Source: Oscillospiraceae bacterium (lineage in GTDB: Bacteria; Bacillota; Clostridia; Oscillospirales; Ruminococcaceae). From it: DNA of 32,657 nucleotides. The translations under genes and the position numbers were made by a program. Numbering within the stretch: position 1 is the stretch's first letter; every line of letters begins with the position of its first letter. This document shows, piece by piece, positions 16,714 to 27,226 of the stretch. Under the pieces are notes generated by a model. The model was given only the letters and a program-made list of their open reading frames with translations, ran no database searches and was not told where the DNA came from. The stretch is from NCBI GenBank assembly GCA_017432285.1, contig JAFRJM010000002.1, positions 1 through 32,657 on the forward strand, given 5' to 3'.

Positions 16714-17709
16714 TTGAACTATTTGGAAATGCAAGAAAAAACAGAATTGATTCTTCGGAACTACGACGATATTAAAGCAGAAGAGATTCAGTGGCTATGG
16801 TATCCCTATATACCGTTTGGTAAACTGACAATCCTTCAGGGTGATCCAGGCTGTGGCAAGACGATGGTTGCATTGGATCTTGCAGCGCGGTTATCTTCAG
16901 GAACTCCGCTGCCATTTACTGATAAGATCTGCAAACCAATCAATATCATCTATCAGACGGCAGAGGACGGTCCGGAAGATACTATCAAACCACGGCTTAT
17001 AGCAGCAGGTGCAGATTGTTCTAAGATCATGTTGATCGAAGAAAAAGAATCTCCAGTATCGTTTGGTGACACCAGGCTGGAAGAAGCTATAAAGGCTTCT
17101 GATGCTAAAATGCTGATTCTTGATCCGTTATCTGCTTTTATCGGCAACGATGTAAATCTGAATCATGCGATCGATGTCAGGAAAGCATTCCGACCGCTTT
17201 ATGAGATGGCAGATCGAACGAAATGTGCAGTACTGATTATTTCGCACACGAACAAAATGAAGGGAATTTCTTCCCTTCATAGGACAAATGGATCGATCGA
17301 TGTCGCCGGCGCTGTCAGGTCAATTCTTGCAGTCGGAAAGAGAAAAAATGAAAAGACGGAACGTATTCTGGTCCAGGTAAAGAACAATCTGGAACAGGTC
17401 GGTCCGTCTTTAGTTTATGAACTGACAGATCATATTGAGTGGAAAGAGCAGTCAGAGATTAGTGCAGATGATCTGTTCATGGAGTTTATCACACCTGCCG
17501 AAAAAGCAACTAAGAAAGAGAGAGCCAAGGAAGAACTGATTGAATTGTTGATGGAAAAGGATCAGCCTCAGACATATATCAAAGATTATTTTGAGAAGAT
17601 GAATATCAGTTTTCGAACAGTACAGGAGGCTCAGAAAGAGCTTGGTATCAAGCCGTACCGGCTTCACAACCAAAGCTATTGGCCGTATCCCGCAACAACG
17701 CAACAATGA
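16714..17709 (+). CDS. RepA-like AAA/RecA-fold ATPase of the mobilizable element
   Basis: This 331-residue protein begins at TTG 16714, 8 bp after AAGGAG. It has a Walker A loop GDPGCGKT (residues 43-50), a TAEDGPEDT segment, a Walker B strand MLILDPLSAFIG with D137, and a third motif LIISHTNK. This order is that of RSF1010 RepA-type hexameric helicases, common in integrative mobilizable elements (AAA_25). The last 70 residues form a helical region with a possible winged-helix for DNA binding. The likely role is to unwind the element's DNA during replication or transfer. It lies just upstream of the probable transfer origin and the relaxase. Confidence 0.88.
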   Translation: MNYLEMQEKTELILRNYDDIKAEEIQWLWYPYIPFGKLTILQGDPGCGKTMVALDLAARLSSGTPLPFTDKICKPINIIYQTAEDGPEDTIKPRLIAAGADCSKIMLIEEKESPVSFGDTRLEEAIKASDAKMLILDPLSAFIGNDVNLNHAIDVRKAFRPLYEMADRTKCAVLIISHTNKMKGISSLHRTNGSIDVAGAVRSILAVGKRKNEKTERILVQVKNNLEQVGPSLVYELTDHIEWKEQSEISADDLFMEFITPAEKATKKERAKEELIELLMEKDQPQTYIKDYFEKMNISFRTVQEAQKELGIKPYRLHNQSYWPYPATTQQ

Positions 17710-17771
17710 AATGTATATCAGAGGACTGCGCAGTGACATGGGATCTTCCCGATACAAACTGCGTTGTTGCG
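17691..17771 (+). repeat. Inverted repeat around the ATPase stop codon
   Basis: CGCAACAACGC (17691-17701) has its exact complement GCGTTGTTGCG at 17761-17771, with 59 bp between. The left arm lies in the last codons of the ATPase gene and the stop codon is in the loop. It could end transcription loosely (GTAGTTGTTTT follows), or act as a binding site next to the transfer origin. Confidence 0.6.
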
Positions 17772-17799
17772 TAGTTGTTTTCGGCAGGTAAAGGGAGTC

Positions 17800-18089
17800 C
17801 AGAGGGAACGGCTGGCCCACGACCTTGTGTGCAAGGTGTAGTGGGTTACACAACATATGCGCCGGAAGAAAAACCAAGGGGTTTTCTTCTTCACAGGCAG
17901 TTGTGATGCGAGCCATGGGATCGAGCGGAACAACTGTCTGGGAGAGGACGGCAATCATAAGAGCGGATGAAGCGATTATGACTGCCGGACTGACAAAAAG
18001 GCGCAATGTTGGGTTTGTAACAAGCAGGAAGATTGGATGAAGCTATGGGACACGTTGACTTCTTACATCCTTCCTTGAATATAAGTTGA
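17800..18089 (+). other. Probable origin of transfer (oriT) region upstream of the relaxase
   Basis: This gene-free stretch holds two adjacent inverted repeats: CCTTG-TGTG-CAAGG (17823-17836) and GTGTA-GTGGGT-TACAC (17836-17851). The MOBV relaxase gene starts at 18090. MOBV enzymes usually nick a short site in or beside an inverted repeat just upstream of their own gene, so position and structure fit. The exact nick cannot be read. The rest of the stretch shows nothing further that I can support. Confidence 0.5.
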
Positions 18090-19072
18090 ATGGAGGGAAT
18101 CATGGCAAACTACGCAATCATGAGAATAGAAAAAAGAAAGCTCGGCGCGGTCGGCAGGATCTGCCGTCACAACGAGCGTCTGAAAACAGAGTATAAGAGC
18201 AATCCGGACATTGATCTGGAACGGACAAAGGATAACTACCACATTATAGGACCGTGCCGCAATTACAGAAAAGCAGTACTTGATAAGATCGAGGCATCTG
18301 GGGCCAGGATGAGAAAAGACAGCGTTGTGCTGCAGGACTGTTTCATCGGAGCGACTCCGGAATGGATCCGAAGTAAACCATCCGAAGAACAAAGACAGTA
18401 CTTCGAGCATGCTGTCCGATTCTTCGAACAGAAATACGGAAAAGAGAATATCATCTCTGCAGTGGTGCATATGGATGAGGCGACTCCCCACATGCACCTT
18501 TGTTTTGTCCCTCTGACAAAAGATGGAAGGCTGTCATCCAAAGAACTGATAGGCGGACCAAAAGGCTTGAGCACATTGCAGGATCAGTTCTATGTCCATA
18601 TGCACAACAAGTATTTGGATCTGACCCGAGGCCTTCCTTCCAGAATATCAAAGAGAACACATATACCGGTCTACATGTTCAAGAATGCCGGCATGCTCTA
18701 TGACCACTATGAGGAGATCTTGAAGGCAATCAATGATATCGGTGTCTTCAACTCCGGGAAGAAAAAGGAGGAGGCAGTTGCTTTGTTGGGACGGTATGCG
18801 CCGGAGATGGCAAAGCTCAAGGACCAGCTGAAAACAACAGATGAACACATCAAATATCTGGAAACTACCCTCTCCGATGAGAGTGATCGTGTCCGTTATT
18901 ACAGAAGCGATAACTATGAAAAAGAGTTAACGATAAAGGAGCAAAACCAAAAGTTATATGAGCTGAATGAAAAACAGAAGCAATTGGAAAAGCTGGTATC
19001 AAAGATACCACCGGAGTTCTTGGAGCAGATCCGACAGCAGGAATTGAAGGATAGAAAGAAAAGGAGTAGAGG

Positions 19073-19085
<13 letters not shown>
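18090..19085 (+). CDS. MOBV-type relaxase (Pre/Mob; TnpZ-like)
   Basis: This 331-residue protein has an N-terminal relaxase domain with an RHNER segment (residues 22-26) and the histidine triad motif VVHMDEATPHMHL (H123, D125, E126, H130, H132) that holds the metal. A helical, charged C-terminal region from about 245 to 331 is probably coiled coil. MOBV enzymes nick the transfer origin and carry the strand during mobilization by a helper conjugative system. The start has GGAGGG 7 bp upstream. The length is somewhat short for the family (often over 400), mostly in the C-terminal part. The end overlaps the TnpW-like gene by 13 bp. Confidence 0.93.
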
Positions 19086-21036
<1,951 letters not shown>

Positions 21037-21049
21037 TCGTATCTTTTGA

Positions 21050-21090
21050 AATAAAAAAGGAAGAAGAGTACTAGCACTACTCTTCTTCCT
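21050..21090. terminator. Strong convergent terminator between the element and the second M56 gene
   Basis: AGGAAGAAGAGTA and TACTCTTCTTCCT form a perfect 13-bp stem with a 7-nt loop (21058-21090). On the minus strand T6 follows (complement of AAAAAA at 21053-21058), so it best fits the end of the minus-strand M56 operon. It may also stop plus-strand reading from the recombinase. Apart from this and the repeat at 21149-21206, the stretch 21037-21316 holds nothing else I can support. Confidence 0.8.
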
Positions 21091-21148
21091 ATCGAAAGAT
21101 TAATAACTATCCGTCTTTTCGAACTCTCAAGTACTTTATCTTTCTCAC

Positions 21149-21206
21149 TATGGTCCGAAGGAGAATAAAGGACATGAAGTCTTTGATGCAGACAATTGCT
21201 GTACAT
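21149..21206. repeat. 57-bp repeat, copy 2
   Basis: Starts TATGGTCCGAAGGAGAATAA and ends TTGCTGTACAT. It matches 499-555 with a few changes, and lies 111 bp past the stop of the 21317-24538 gene. Both copies follow genes for propeller-like surface proteins in the same orientation. Confidence 0.8.
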
Positions 21207-21316
21207 CATTAAAATGGACTATTTGGTAATATTCTAGGGTACTGTTAACCATTTGACCAAAAGCTTTCCAAGGAAGGAAGCAAGAAGCCAAAGTGTCTTA
21301 TCAATCCGGTATTCTC

Positions 21317-24300
21317 TTATGCGCTAAAGTGCTCCCAGGAAAACTCACCGCTCAGGAAATCATCCTTTTTGACCATAACAATGCCGTCTTCTTCAATGAC
21401 CAGACCGTGCGTGATAAGCGGCCGCGCGAAAATAAGATAGTCTCCATACTCACCGATCATTCGATTGTATCCTGATTTGTCGGAAACACTTCCGTATATC
21501 TTCTTGACCTCTCCGGTTTTCAAATTGGCGACATAATAACTGCTTCCCAAGAGGCGCCATTCATCGTCTTGATTGATGTCCGTGCTAGCATAATAGGCAT
21601 AATCATCCGAAATGTAGATATAGTTGATCTTTTCGAACACAGGCGGCCCGCTGTAAGGAGTCGGGTAAAGATCTTCTACAGCCAAAGTCTCATTCCCATC
21701 GCGGTCTCTGCGCCAGAGAGACCACACCCAATGAAGCCTTTCCGGCTTTTCTTCACCTCTGACCATATAGTAGTCTCCATACGAGTTGGTGCCTGCGTAT
21801 TCCGCAGTTTCAGATGCACTGAGATGAAATACAGGATCATTGTAACGAAGCTCATACTGTTTTTGAACCGATGTCAAGGAACTGATCTTTGCGGAAGTCA
21901 GATCCATAATCCAGTACTCAAAAGGACCGTACAATTCTTCCGAATCGCTTGGAACCCCTTTGACCATCAGTATTGTTCCGTCCTTTGAGACCATCATGTC
22001 CTTGGAAAAACATAAGTCAACATCAGAACTGTATTCTCGCTGTTCGATCCCTCCTGATAAGATATCGAGCGTATAGACCAGATGATCATAGTCGAACCGT
22101 TCGGCATAAAGCCCTTGTCCGGAAACACTTGTGGAAACCGCATAGATCTTCTCTCCTGTACAGATCAGGATCGGAAGTCCCGTGTATTCAAAGGGAACCA
22201 GTTCAAAGGAACGCTTTTTCTTGCTTTGGAAGTCAAAGTAGCGAACAACGATACCATTTTTACCGCTCCTTTCAACTTTAGAAAAGCCAACAACTGCGTC
22301 TTCATAGACATTCGTCCATGGGTATAGAACAGTTTGTGGTGACCTGCTGTCGATTCGGACAATATCAAATGATTCCTTCCAGTAATCGTCTTTTCTCACA
22401 AAGACGTATTCCCTGTCTCTTGGATCCGAGTTGCTTCCGGTTTCAGCCAGACAATACCAGTTTCCTTCAGTTCCGGAGAAACCTCTGTACAGCACATTCA
22501 GTTTATAACCTTCTCTCAGAGAAGAGCTTTCAGGAGAAGGGGTATCGATCCACTCTCCTGAGACCGTGTTATACCAGACGGTCTTGAACTCGCCATCAAC
22601 GGAAGTGTACCCCGGAACATAAAATATTCCGTCTTCGATAAACTGTGAACTCGTCTTCCGTCCATCCGGTATAGGACAGATCGCTCCGGTTTCTTTTGTT
22701 TTGTACTTATACGTCTTCAGATATCCGTCAGCCGCATAGTAGACTTCATTTTCGCTGAAAACATAACCGCTGTACGGGTCCCTGTCCTCAATCTTCAGTT
22801 CTTCGCCGACATAATCAGGCTCCGTTTCGTATCTGCTGAGATCAAACAGAAGCGTATACGCTTCGCCGTGTTGCTGTTCATTGCTGCTTCTTCCTCCCAT
22901 GAGTACGAGCATATCTGCAGAACAACTGCCGAACAACGATAGATGAGGATCTTTTTCTGCTCTCAGGATCAGTTCTGCTGATCCGGTTTTCAGATTGACG
23001 CAGGCAAGCCAGGCCGGTTTTTTCAGCACGCCGTCTTTTTCGCTCAGCGAACAATATATGGTGTCATTCGGCCGGTCATAAACGATAGCGCTCCGGTAAT
23101 AGATGTGCCATACCTTTCCGCTCCGGTCTTTGATCTGATAGGATTCAGTGACCTCATCATATGGCGGGGCAAGGATATTGATCCGGCTGTATTCTTCCGT
23201 GCATGCGACCAACCGGTCTCCAGCTGTGAACAAAGCATACTGCTCCATGTACGGCAGGAGCTGTTCTGTTCCCAGATCCTTTCTTGTCATGCTTTCCGGA
23301 TCATACCAGGTCGGGAAGATCCCTCTGTCATCTGTTGTCAGGCAAAAAAAACCTGTATCTGCCGACAAGACCCAGTTATTGGCTGTTGCGAACCCCCATT
23401 GTGACGAAACCATCTCCAACTCATGTCGGGGAGCGACGGTTGGATCTTCCTGAACAGGATCCCCATTTTCATTTGTAGCAGGAGAAGGTTCGGAAGGCTG
23501 TGTTCCGTTTGTACCGCATGCCGCCAACGCAACGATACACACGGCAGCAGCAAGTACGGTAACGATCCTTGAGGCTTTCCTGTACCGCATCACGTTTAGA
23601 ATCCGCTCTTTGATGCTGCTCTCTCCGAAAGCGAGCGGGCTGGCCAGGGAGAACCGGTGACCGGTGGAAAAGGAAAGCAGCGCTGTTCCGTAATCCTTTG
23701 CGATCTCCCGGTAATGGGACAGCACATACTCGTCGCAGCTCATCTCCATGTCTTTTCCCATTTCAAAGTAGGCGATCCAGCACAGCGGATTGAACCAGTG
23801 CAGGCAGAGGAGCAGATACGAGAACAGTTTGACGAGGTGATCCTTTCTGTGCAGGTGATGTCTCTCGTGGGAAACGGCAATGTTCTCCGTCATGGGATCC
23901 AAGCCGAACGGCAAATAGATCGTCGGGTGTACGAGTCCGAGGATGAACGGCGTCCTCGTTTCCATTCTGCGGATGTTATCCCGCAGTGGAAGTGAATAGT
24001 TGGCCTGTTTTTTCACGCGCAGATAGGAAACGATACTGTAGATCAGCATAGCCGCGATCCCGGCGATCCACAGAATGCACAGGATCTTTTCCAGATCTAC
24101 GGAGGAAACAGCAGACTGAACCTCCGCAACAGACGGAACAGAAGGCTGAATCTCCGTGATCTCCGGCGTCAGCGCAGGACCGGTTGGACCGGAAGGCAAA
24201 ACTTCCGGCACTGGCGCGGGACGCATCGTCTCCTGAAAGACCTCCGTTGCTGCCGGGACACCCAGTTCCAGGATCTCCCGCTCAGCAGTCTCATAGGTCA

Positions 24301-24538
24301 CAGGGACCTCGGTCAGATCGATGACCGTCTGTCCTTTCCGTTTCAGCGTCAGGTTGAAGATGCTCAGGACAGATGAGACGGAAAACGGAAAACATAGCCT
24401 GAATCCGACCACGCTCCAGAGAAGGTACGAATACTTCTTCGGTGCGTGTTTCAGCAAGAGACGACAAAGAAGTACCGCAAGGATCACATAGCTTGCGGAG
24501 ATGCTCATCTGCAAGATCTGTCTGAAAAACGAAGTCAT
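21317..24538 (-). CDS. M56 (BlaR1-like) metalloprotease with two tandem propeller-like outer halves
   Basis: This protein has 1073 residues. Residues 1-340 are a BlaR1-type unit closely matching the protein at 6065-8359: membrane segments, the zinc motif HERHH (H224, E225, H228), a MSCDEYVLSHY segment and a last membrane segment ending in VALAAC. Between the early membrane segments lies a Pro-rich loop (residues 105-145). The outer region is about 730 residues in two related halves, 370-700 and 715-1073, ending in VRKDDYW and VKKDDFL. The second half aligns with the free lipoprotein at 12227-13432. No penicillin-binding motif was seen. The gene starts 4 bp after the BlaI-like gene. Likely role: outside-signal sensor that triggers removal of its repressor. 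Confidence 0.87.
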   Translation of the reverse strand: MTSFFRQILQMSISASYVILAVLLCRLLLKHAPKKYSYLLWSVVGFRLCFPFSVSSVLSIFNLTLKRKGQTVIDLTEVPVTYETAEREILELGVPAATEVFQETMRPAPVPEVLPSGPTGPALTPEITEIQPSVPSVAEVQSAVSSVDLEKILCILWIAGIAAMLIYSIVSYLRVKKQANYSLPLRDNIRRMETRTPFILGLVHPTIYLPFGLDPMTENIAVSHERHHLHRKDHLVKLFSYLLLCLHWFNPLCWIAYFEMGKDMEMSCDEYVLSHYREIAKDYGTALLSFSTGHRFSLASPLAFGESSIKERILNVMRYRKASRIVTVLAAAVCIVALAACGTNGTQPSEPSPATNENGDPVQEDPTVAPRHELEMVSSQWGFATANNWVLSADTGFFCLTTDDRGIFPTWYDPESMTRKDLGTEQLLPYMEQYALFTAGDRLVACTEEYSRINILAPPYDEVTESYQIKDRSGKVWHIYYRSAIVYDRPNDTIYCSLSEKDGVLKKPAWLACVNLKTGSAELILRAEKDPHLSLFGSCSADMLVLMGGRSSNEQQHGEAYTLLFDLSRYETEPDYVGEELKIEDRDPYSGYVFSENEVYYAADGYLKTYKYKTKETGAICPIPDGRKTSSQFIEDGIFYVPGYTSVDGEFKTVWYNTVSGEWIDTPSPESSSLREGYKLNVLYRGFSGTEGNWYCLAETGSNSDPRDREYVFVRKDDYWKESFDIVRIDSRSPQTVLYPWTNVYEDAVVGFSKVERSGKNGIVVRYFDFQSKKKRSFELVPFEYTGLPILICTGEKIYAVSTSVSGQGLYAERFDYDHLVYTLDILSGGIEQREYSSDVDLCFSKDMMVSKDGTILMVKGVPSDSEELYGPFEYWIMDLTSAKISSLTSVQKQYELRYNDPVFHLSASETAEYAGTNSYGDYYMVRGEEKPERLHWVWSLWRRDRDGNETLAVEDLYPTPYSGPPVFEKINYIYISDDYAYYASTDINQDDEWRLLGSSYYVANLKTGEVKKIYGSVSDKSGYNRMIGEYGDYLIFARPLITHGLVIEEDGIVMVKKDDFLSGEFSWEHFSA

Positions 24539-24542
24539 TGTC

Positions 24543-24902
24543 TTAACCTCTGTATGAGTCGATCAGTTTTTTCAGTTCTTCTGCTTCCTCATCGGAAATC
24601 GTCTTTCCGTTGAAAAATGCCGTCAGAAATCCAGGAAGCGATCCGGAAAAGGTGTTCGCAACGAAGGTCTCGCTTTCAGATGACTGTACGGAATCCCTGT
24701 CGATCAGGGAAGTAACGACCGTCCGTTCGCTATGCACGAATCCCTTTTGCTGAAGACGTTTCAGCATGGTATACGTCGTGGATTTCTTCCAGTCGAACGC
24801 TTCGCCGCACAGCTGTACCAGCTGCATCGACGTCAGCGGTTCGTTTTCCCAGATCAGCGAAAGAAGGTGATATTCCATGATGCCGAGACTGCTTTTTTCC
24901 AT
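24543..24902 (-). CDS. BlaI/MecI-family transcriptional repressor (second pair)
   Basis: This 119-residue winged-helix repressor has the recognition helix KKSTTYTMLKRLQQKG and the C-terminal segment NTFSGSLPGFLTAFFNG, almost the same as in the protein at 5701-6060. The two differ mainly in the first ten residues and around residues 55-75. The gene precedes the 1073-residue M56 gene by 4 bp, and its promoter carries TAGACTA-type inverted repeats. The near-identical recognition helices mean that the two repressors may bind each other's operators, which would link the circuits. That cross-talk is inference. Confidence 0.93.
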   Translation of the reverse strand: MEKSSLGIMEYHLLSLIWENEPLTSMQLVQLCGEAFDWKKSTTYTMLKRLQQKGFVHSERTVVTSLIDRDSVQSSESETFVANTFSGSLPGFLTAFFNGKTISDEEAEELKKLIDSYRG

Positions 24903-24912
24903 GTTTTTCCCC

Positions 24913-24965
24913 AGTCTAATTTTGTAGTCTATAAGTAGACTAATACCTTAGACTGCACTTGTCAA
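24913..24965 (-). promoter_or_regulatory. Promoter and operator of the second BlaI-M56 operon
   Basis: On the minus strand there is a TTGACA -35 box (24960-24965), a 17-bp spacer, and a TAGTCT -10 box (24937-24942). TAGTCTATAAGTAGACTA (24925-24942) is a palindrome with 7-bp arms over the -10. An outer pair, AGTCTAA (24914-24920) and TTAGACT (24949-24955), brackets it. The layout matches the other two BlaI-type promoters in the window. Confidence 0.8.
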
Positions 24966-25039
24966 GAACAAAACTTTTTTTGCCGAACATCCCTTGTCTC
25001 CGTACAATAACATCATAATGAAAAAAGTCTGATACTTTA

Positions 25040-25083
25040 AACATGTACCGAGAATCCTGGACAAAGGATTCTGGGTACATGTT
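25040..25083. repeat. Long near-perfect hairpin
   Basis: AACATGTACC-G-AGAATCCT pairs with AGGATTCT-G-GGTACATGTT around a 6-nt loop, giving 18 pairs with one internal G-G mismatch. No T run follows on either strand, so it is not a standard terminator. It lies upstream of the BlaI promoter in the gene-free stretch 24966-25456. Confidence 0.65.
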
Positions 25084-25124
25084 ACTATCATACAGGTGGG
25101 TAACATGGAAAAATCAGCCGCAGA

Positions 25125-25173
25125 AAAACCCTTTATCTCCGTAAAGATCGGGCAATAAAGGGCTTTTGATTTT
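25125..25173 (+). terminator. Terminator-like hairpin
   Basis: AAAACCCTTTAT pairs with ATAAAGGG-C-TTTT around an 18-nt loop, followed by GATTTTT. It probably ends a plus-strand transcript of a lost gene. A 17-codon frame from ATG 25105 runs into the hairpin and its sequence (AEKPFISVKIGQ) vaguely resembles the start of TnpW proteins; it is too short to call. Confidence 0.45.
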
Positions 25174-25456
25174 TGCAAGTCAGAATAATGGACAAAAAAG
25201 AAGAATATCGCAGGACTAAGTCCTTTTGCGATACTCACAGTGTACACTAGGGCGATGCTTTTTTATCTAAAATATAGAGTATTTTTGCAGTAAAAACTTA
25301 ATGAAATAATTCGCTTATACATTATTGAAACGGAATTTTTACTACAAAAAAAGCGGTGTATACTACATTATTATGTGTTCAAACTTATATTGATATTACA
25401 ATATAAAATGGAATAATTGTAGAAAGAGGTAAAGCATACTGCTAGAGTGTGCCACA

Positions 25457-25501
25457 AACACTAATAGCCTATAAAAGTTAACACAATCAACACTAATAGC
25501 C
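25457..25501 (+). promoter_or_regulatory. Direct repeat AACACTAATAGCC, period 32 bp
   Basis: The 13-mer occurs exactly at 25457-25469 and 25489-25501. The 32-bp period is close to three helical turns, so two proteins would bind on the same face. A possible promoter follows at 25512-25541 and the small peptide gene at 25565. This arrangement is usual for activator sites, including those of LytTR regulators, though the repeat is not a known consensus. Confidence 0.6.
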
Positions 25502-25511
25502 AACAATGTGG

Positions 25512-25541
25512 TTGCCTGCTAGATGGTAGGATTTATATAGA
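25512..25541 (+). promoter_or_regulatory. Possible promoter of the peptide and four-helix protein genes
   Basis: TTGCCT (25512-25517) is followed after 16 to 18 bp by TATATA or TATAGA (25534-25541). The -35 is weak, which fits a promoter needing an activator bound at the direct repeats just upstream. It is a visual match only. Confidence 0.4.
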
Positions 25542-25564
25542 ATATAAAAGCAGGAGTCATTATA

Positions 25565-25675
25565 ATGAGAACTGAAACTGATTACTCATTAGGTTATTAT
25601 CTTACCACTAAAGTTGATACTCTTGGATTAAAAACATATAACATTACTTCAAGCGGATCAGCGACTCCGTTTTAA
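25565..25675 (+). CDS. 36-residue peptide, unknown; possible secreted or modified peptide
   Basis: A short frame runs from ATG 25565 to TAA 25673-25675, preceded by GCAGGAG at 8 bp. The N-terminal half is mixed and charged (MRTETDYSLGYYL). The C-terminal part is polar and small-residue rich, ending SSGSATPF, with no Cys. It has no membrane helix or standard signal. A leader-plus-core layout as in ribosomally made modified peptides is possible, but no modifying enzyme gene was seen nearby. The gene for a four-helix membrane protein starts 19 bp downstream with its own AGGAGG site, so the pair is probably one transcript, with export or immunity as possible roles. Confidence 0.5.
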   Translation: MRTETDYSLGYYLTTKVDTLGLKTYNITSSGSATPF

Positions 25676-25694
25676 TCAATTAGGAGGCTATATC

Positions 25695-26099
25695 ATGGAG
25701 AAGGTTGTTCTACAATACATCATCACTTGGTTGGGCGATTTTTCTTATCTTATTGGGGTGACGCTTTATACCTTAGCACTTACAATAATAGTGCAGGATA
25801 TTGATTCTAAAAAGCTGCTGGAACAACATACATGTTGGCATTATGTCTTCTTTTGTATCACTGTGGAACTTATGATTTTGCTCTCCATATGGGCTACCCC
25901 GGCAGAAAACTCAATTATTCCACATAATACAAAAATAATGATTCTCATCGTTTTATATGGTTCTCTTCTTTGGTTGCTTGGAGTAGTATATACGTTTTTT
26001 TTAGCTATAAAGTATGCGAAAAATGATGATATCCGTATATTGATGTGTGCAGCAAATGCTATTTTTCTATTTTTGTTATTCTTGAGTCTGCATATATAG
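25695..26099 (+). CDS. Four-helix membrane protein, unknown function
   Basis: This 134-residue protein has an ideal ribosome site (TTAGGAGGC). Four hydrophobic helices can be seen at about 9-32, 47-67, 79-103 and 113-134, joined by short polar loops (one with NDDIR). There is no enzymatic motif. Size and topology are like immunity or sensor proteins encoded next to small peptides, but also like many orphan membrane proteins. It follows the 36-residue peptide gene and is more AT-rich than the M56 genes, which suggests separate origin. Confidence 0.7.
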   Translation: MEKVVLQYIITWLGDFSYLIGVTLYTLALTIIVQDIDSKKLLEQHTCWHYVFFCITVELMILLSIWATPAENSIIPHNTKIMILIVLYGSLLWLLGVVYTFFLAIKYAKNDDIRILMCAANAIFLFLLFLSLHI

Positions 26100-26115
26100 G
26101 CCGATAGTATAAATA

Positions 26116-26490
26116 ATGTTTTTGAGTAAAACTATCGAGCAGTTCGGAAGCGGTTTTAAGCGGATCGACAGCCTGTGTAAGGATGCCGGAATCAAATATA
26201 CGTATGAAAGAAGTGACAACGGCTTCAAATTCATCATTTACAGACCAAAACTCATAAGTGACACTCCCGATGTCACTTATGATGTCACTTATGAAAAAGC
26301 ACTGAATATCACTGAACAGACGGTGCTGATGGTTTTGAAGCAGAATCCCGAGATTTCCCGTGAAGAAATAGCGGAAAGGGTTTCTAAAACAGTGAGAACG
26401 GTGCAGAGAGCTTTGGTTTCATTAACAGAGAAGGGCTATATCAGACGTGTCGGCGCGAAGAAAAACTCCACATGGGAAGTGCTTCGGTGA
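26116..26490 (+). pseudogene. C-terminal fragment of an AlbA/RecG-like transcriptional regulator
   Basis: 124 residues match only the end of ATP-binding AlbA_2 (Schlafen-like) or RecG-related regulators: EQFGSGFKRIDSLCKDAG is the conserved start of the last HATPase_c_4-type segment, and a winged-helix follows (PEISREEIAERVSKTVRTVQ). The N-terminal 300 or so residues usual for the family are missing, and no ribosome site precedes the ATG at 26116. A short tandem DVTYDVTYE lies in the linker. It is probably a remnant left by deletion or insertion near 26100. A free winged-helix regulator is the alternative. Confidence 0.75.
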
Positions 26491-26527
26491 AAAAAATGGC
26501 GTGGGTTTTGGGGGACACGATAAAAAC

Positions 26528-27037
26528 ATGATTAACATTGTACGGCCACATACAAAGAAAGAACTTGAGGGCGTAGCAAAGCTCAATTATCTTGTGGATA
26601 TTGATACCATGTCGCATTTTTGGACTGAAAGTTATACAAGGTATTATATAGAGCACGGCCTGCAGGATGCTGAGAAAGCGGCATTCTCTTTTTCGGATCA
26701 TATTTTAGCTGCCGAAGATGACGAAACGGTTGTAGGAATGGTTGTCTTTTGCGAAGCTTATGCCAATTTCGACGGGGAACGCTTAGTTCCAAACAGCGGT
26801 ATGATCAATAACGTTTACGTGTTGCCAGAGTATCGTAGCAAAGGAATTGGCAGTAAACTTTTGGATAGAGCTCTGAATTGCCTAAAGCAATATGAAGCAA
26901 TAACTCTTTATGTGTATGAAGAAAATATGGCGGCGATTGAGTTTTATCTGCATTATGGATTCCGATTTGACGGTGTTTCATATATTGATGGAGCAGCCTA
27001 TAAGGGACAGTTCCTACGAATGGTGATATATCCCTGA
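26528..27037 (+). CDS. GNAT-family N-acetyltransferase
   Basis: This 169-residue protein starts at MINIVRPHTKKE, the usual start position for the fold. The frame is open further upstream but overlaps the preceding fragment. The acetyl-CoA binding motif A is clear: NNVYVLPEYRSKGIGSKLLD, with RSKGIG as the pyrophosphate loop. Motif B follows as YVYEENMAAIEFYLHYGF. The fold is certain; the substrate is not. The ribosome site is weak (GGGGGA). It has no obvious functional link to the neighbours. Confidence 0.9.
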   Translation: MINIVRPHTKKELEGVAKLNYLVDIDTMSHFWTESYTRYYIEHGLQDAEKAAFSFSDHILAAEDDETVVGMVVFCEAYANFDGERLVPNSGMINNVYVLPEYRSKGIGSKLLDRALNCLKQYEAITLYVYEENMAAIEFYLHYGFRFDGVSYIDGAAYKGQFLRMVIYP

Positions 27038-27144
27038 TGTTATACTAAATCATAGGTATGGGAATCAGGACTAGGTTAACAATATAATGCAATAGGTGTA
27101 TTTTGGGTTCTCAGGAAGAGAAAGAGGCTCTGAACATGTCTCAC

Positions 27145-27172
27145 GGGAGGGAGAAAACAGAATCTCCCTCCC
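27145..27172 (+). repeat. Perfect 10-bp inverted repeat upstream of the nucleosidase gene
   Basis: GGGAGGGAGA pairs with TCTCCCTCCC around an 8-nt loop. No T run follows. It lies 55 bp before the ATG at 27227 and could be an attenuator or a transcript-stabilising hairpin. Confidence 0.6.
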
Positions 27173-27226
27173 ACCGCTTGTGGTAGTATGGTCTCAATTA
27201 CAAATCGGAGCTTAGCGAGGTAAAAA

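Noticed and set aside
25105-25158. 17-codon frame resembling the start of a TnpW-like protein
   Set aside because: Too short, without a proper ribosome site, and overlapping a terminator hairpin.
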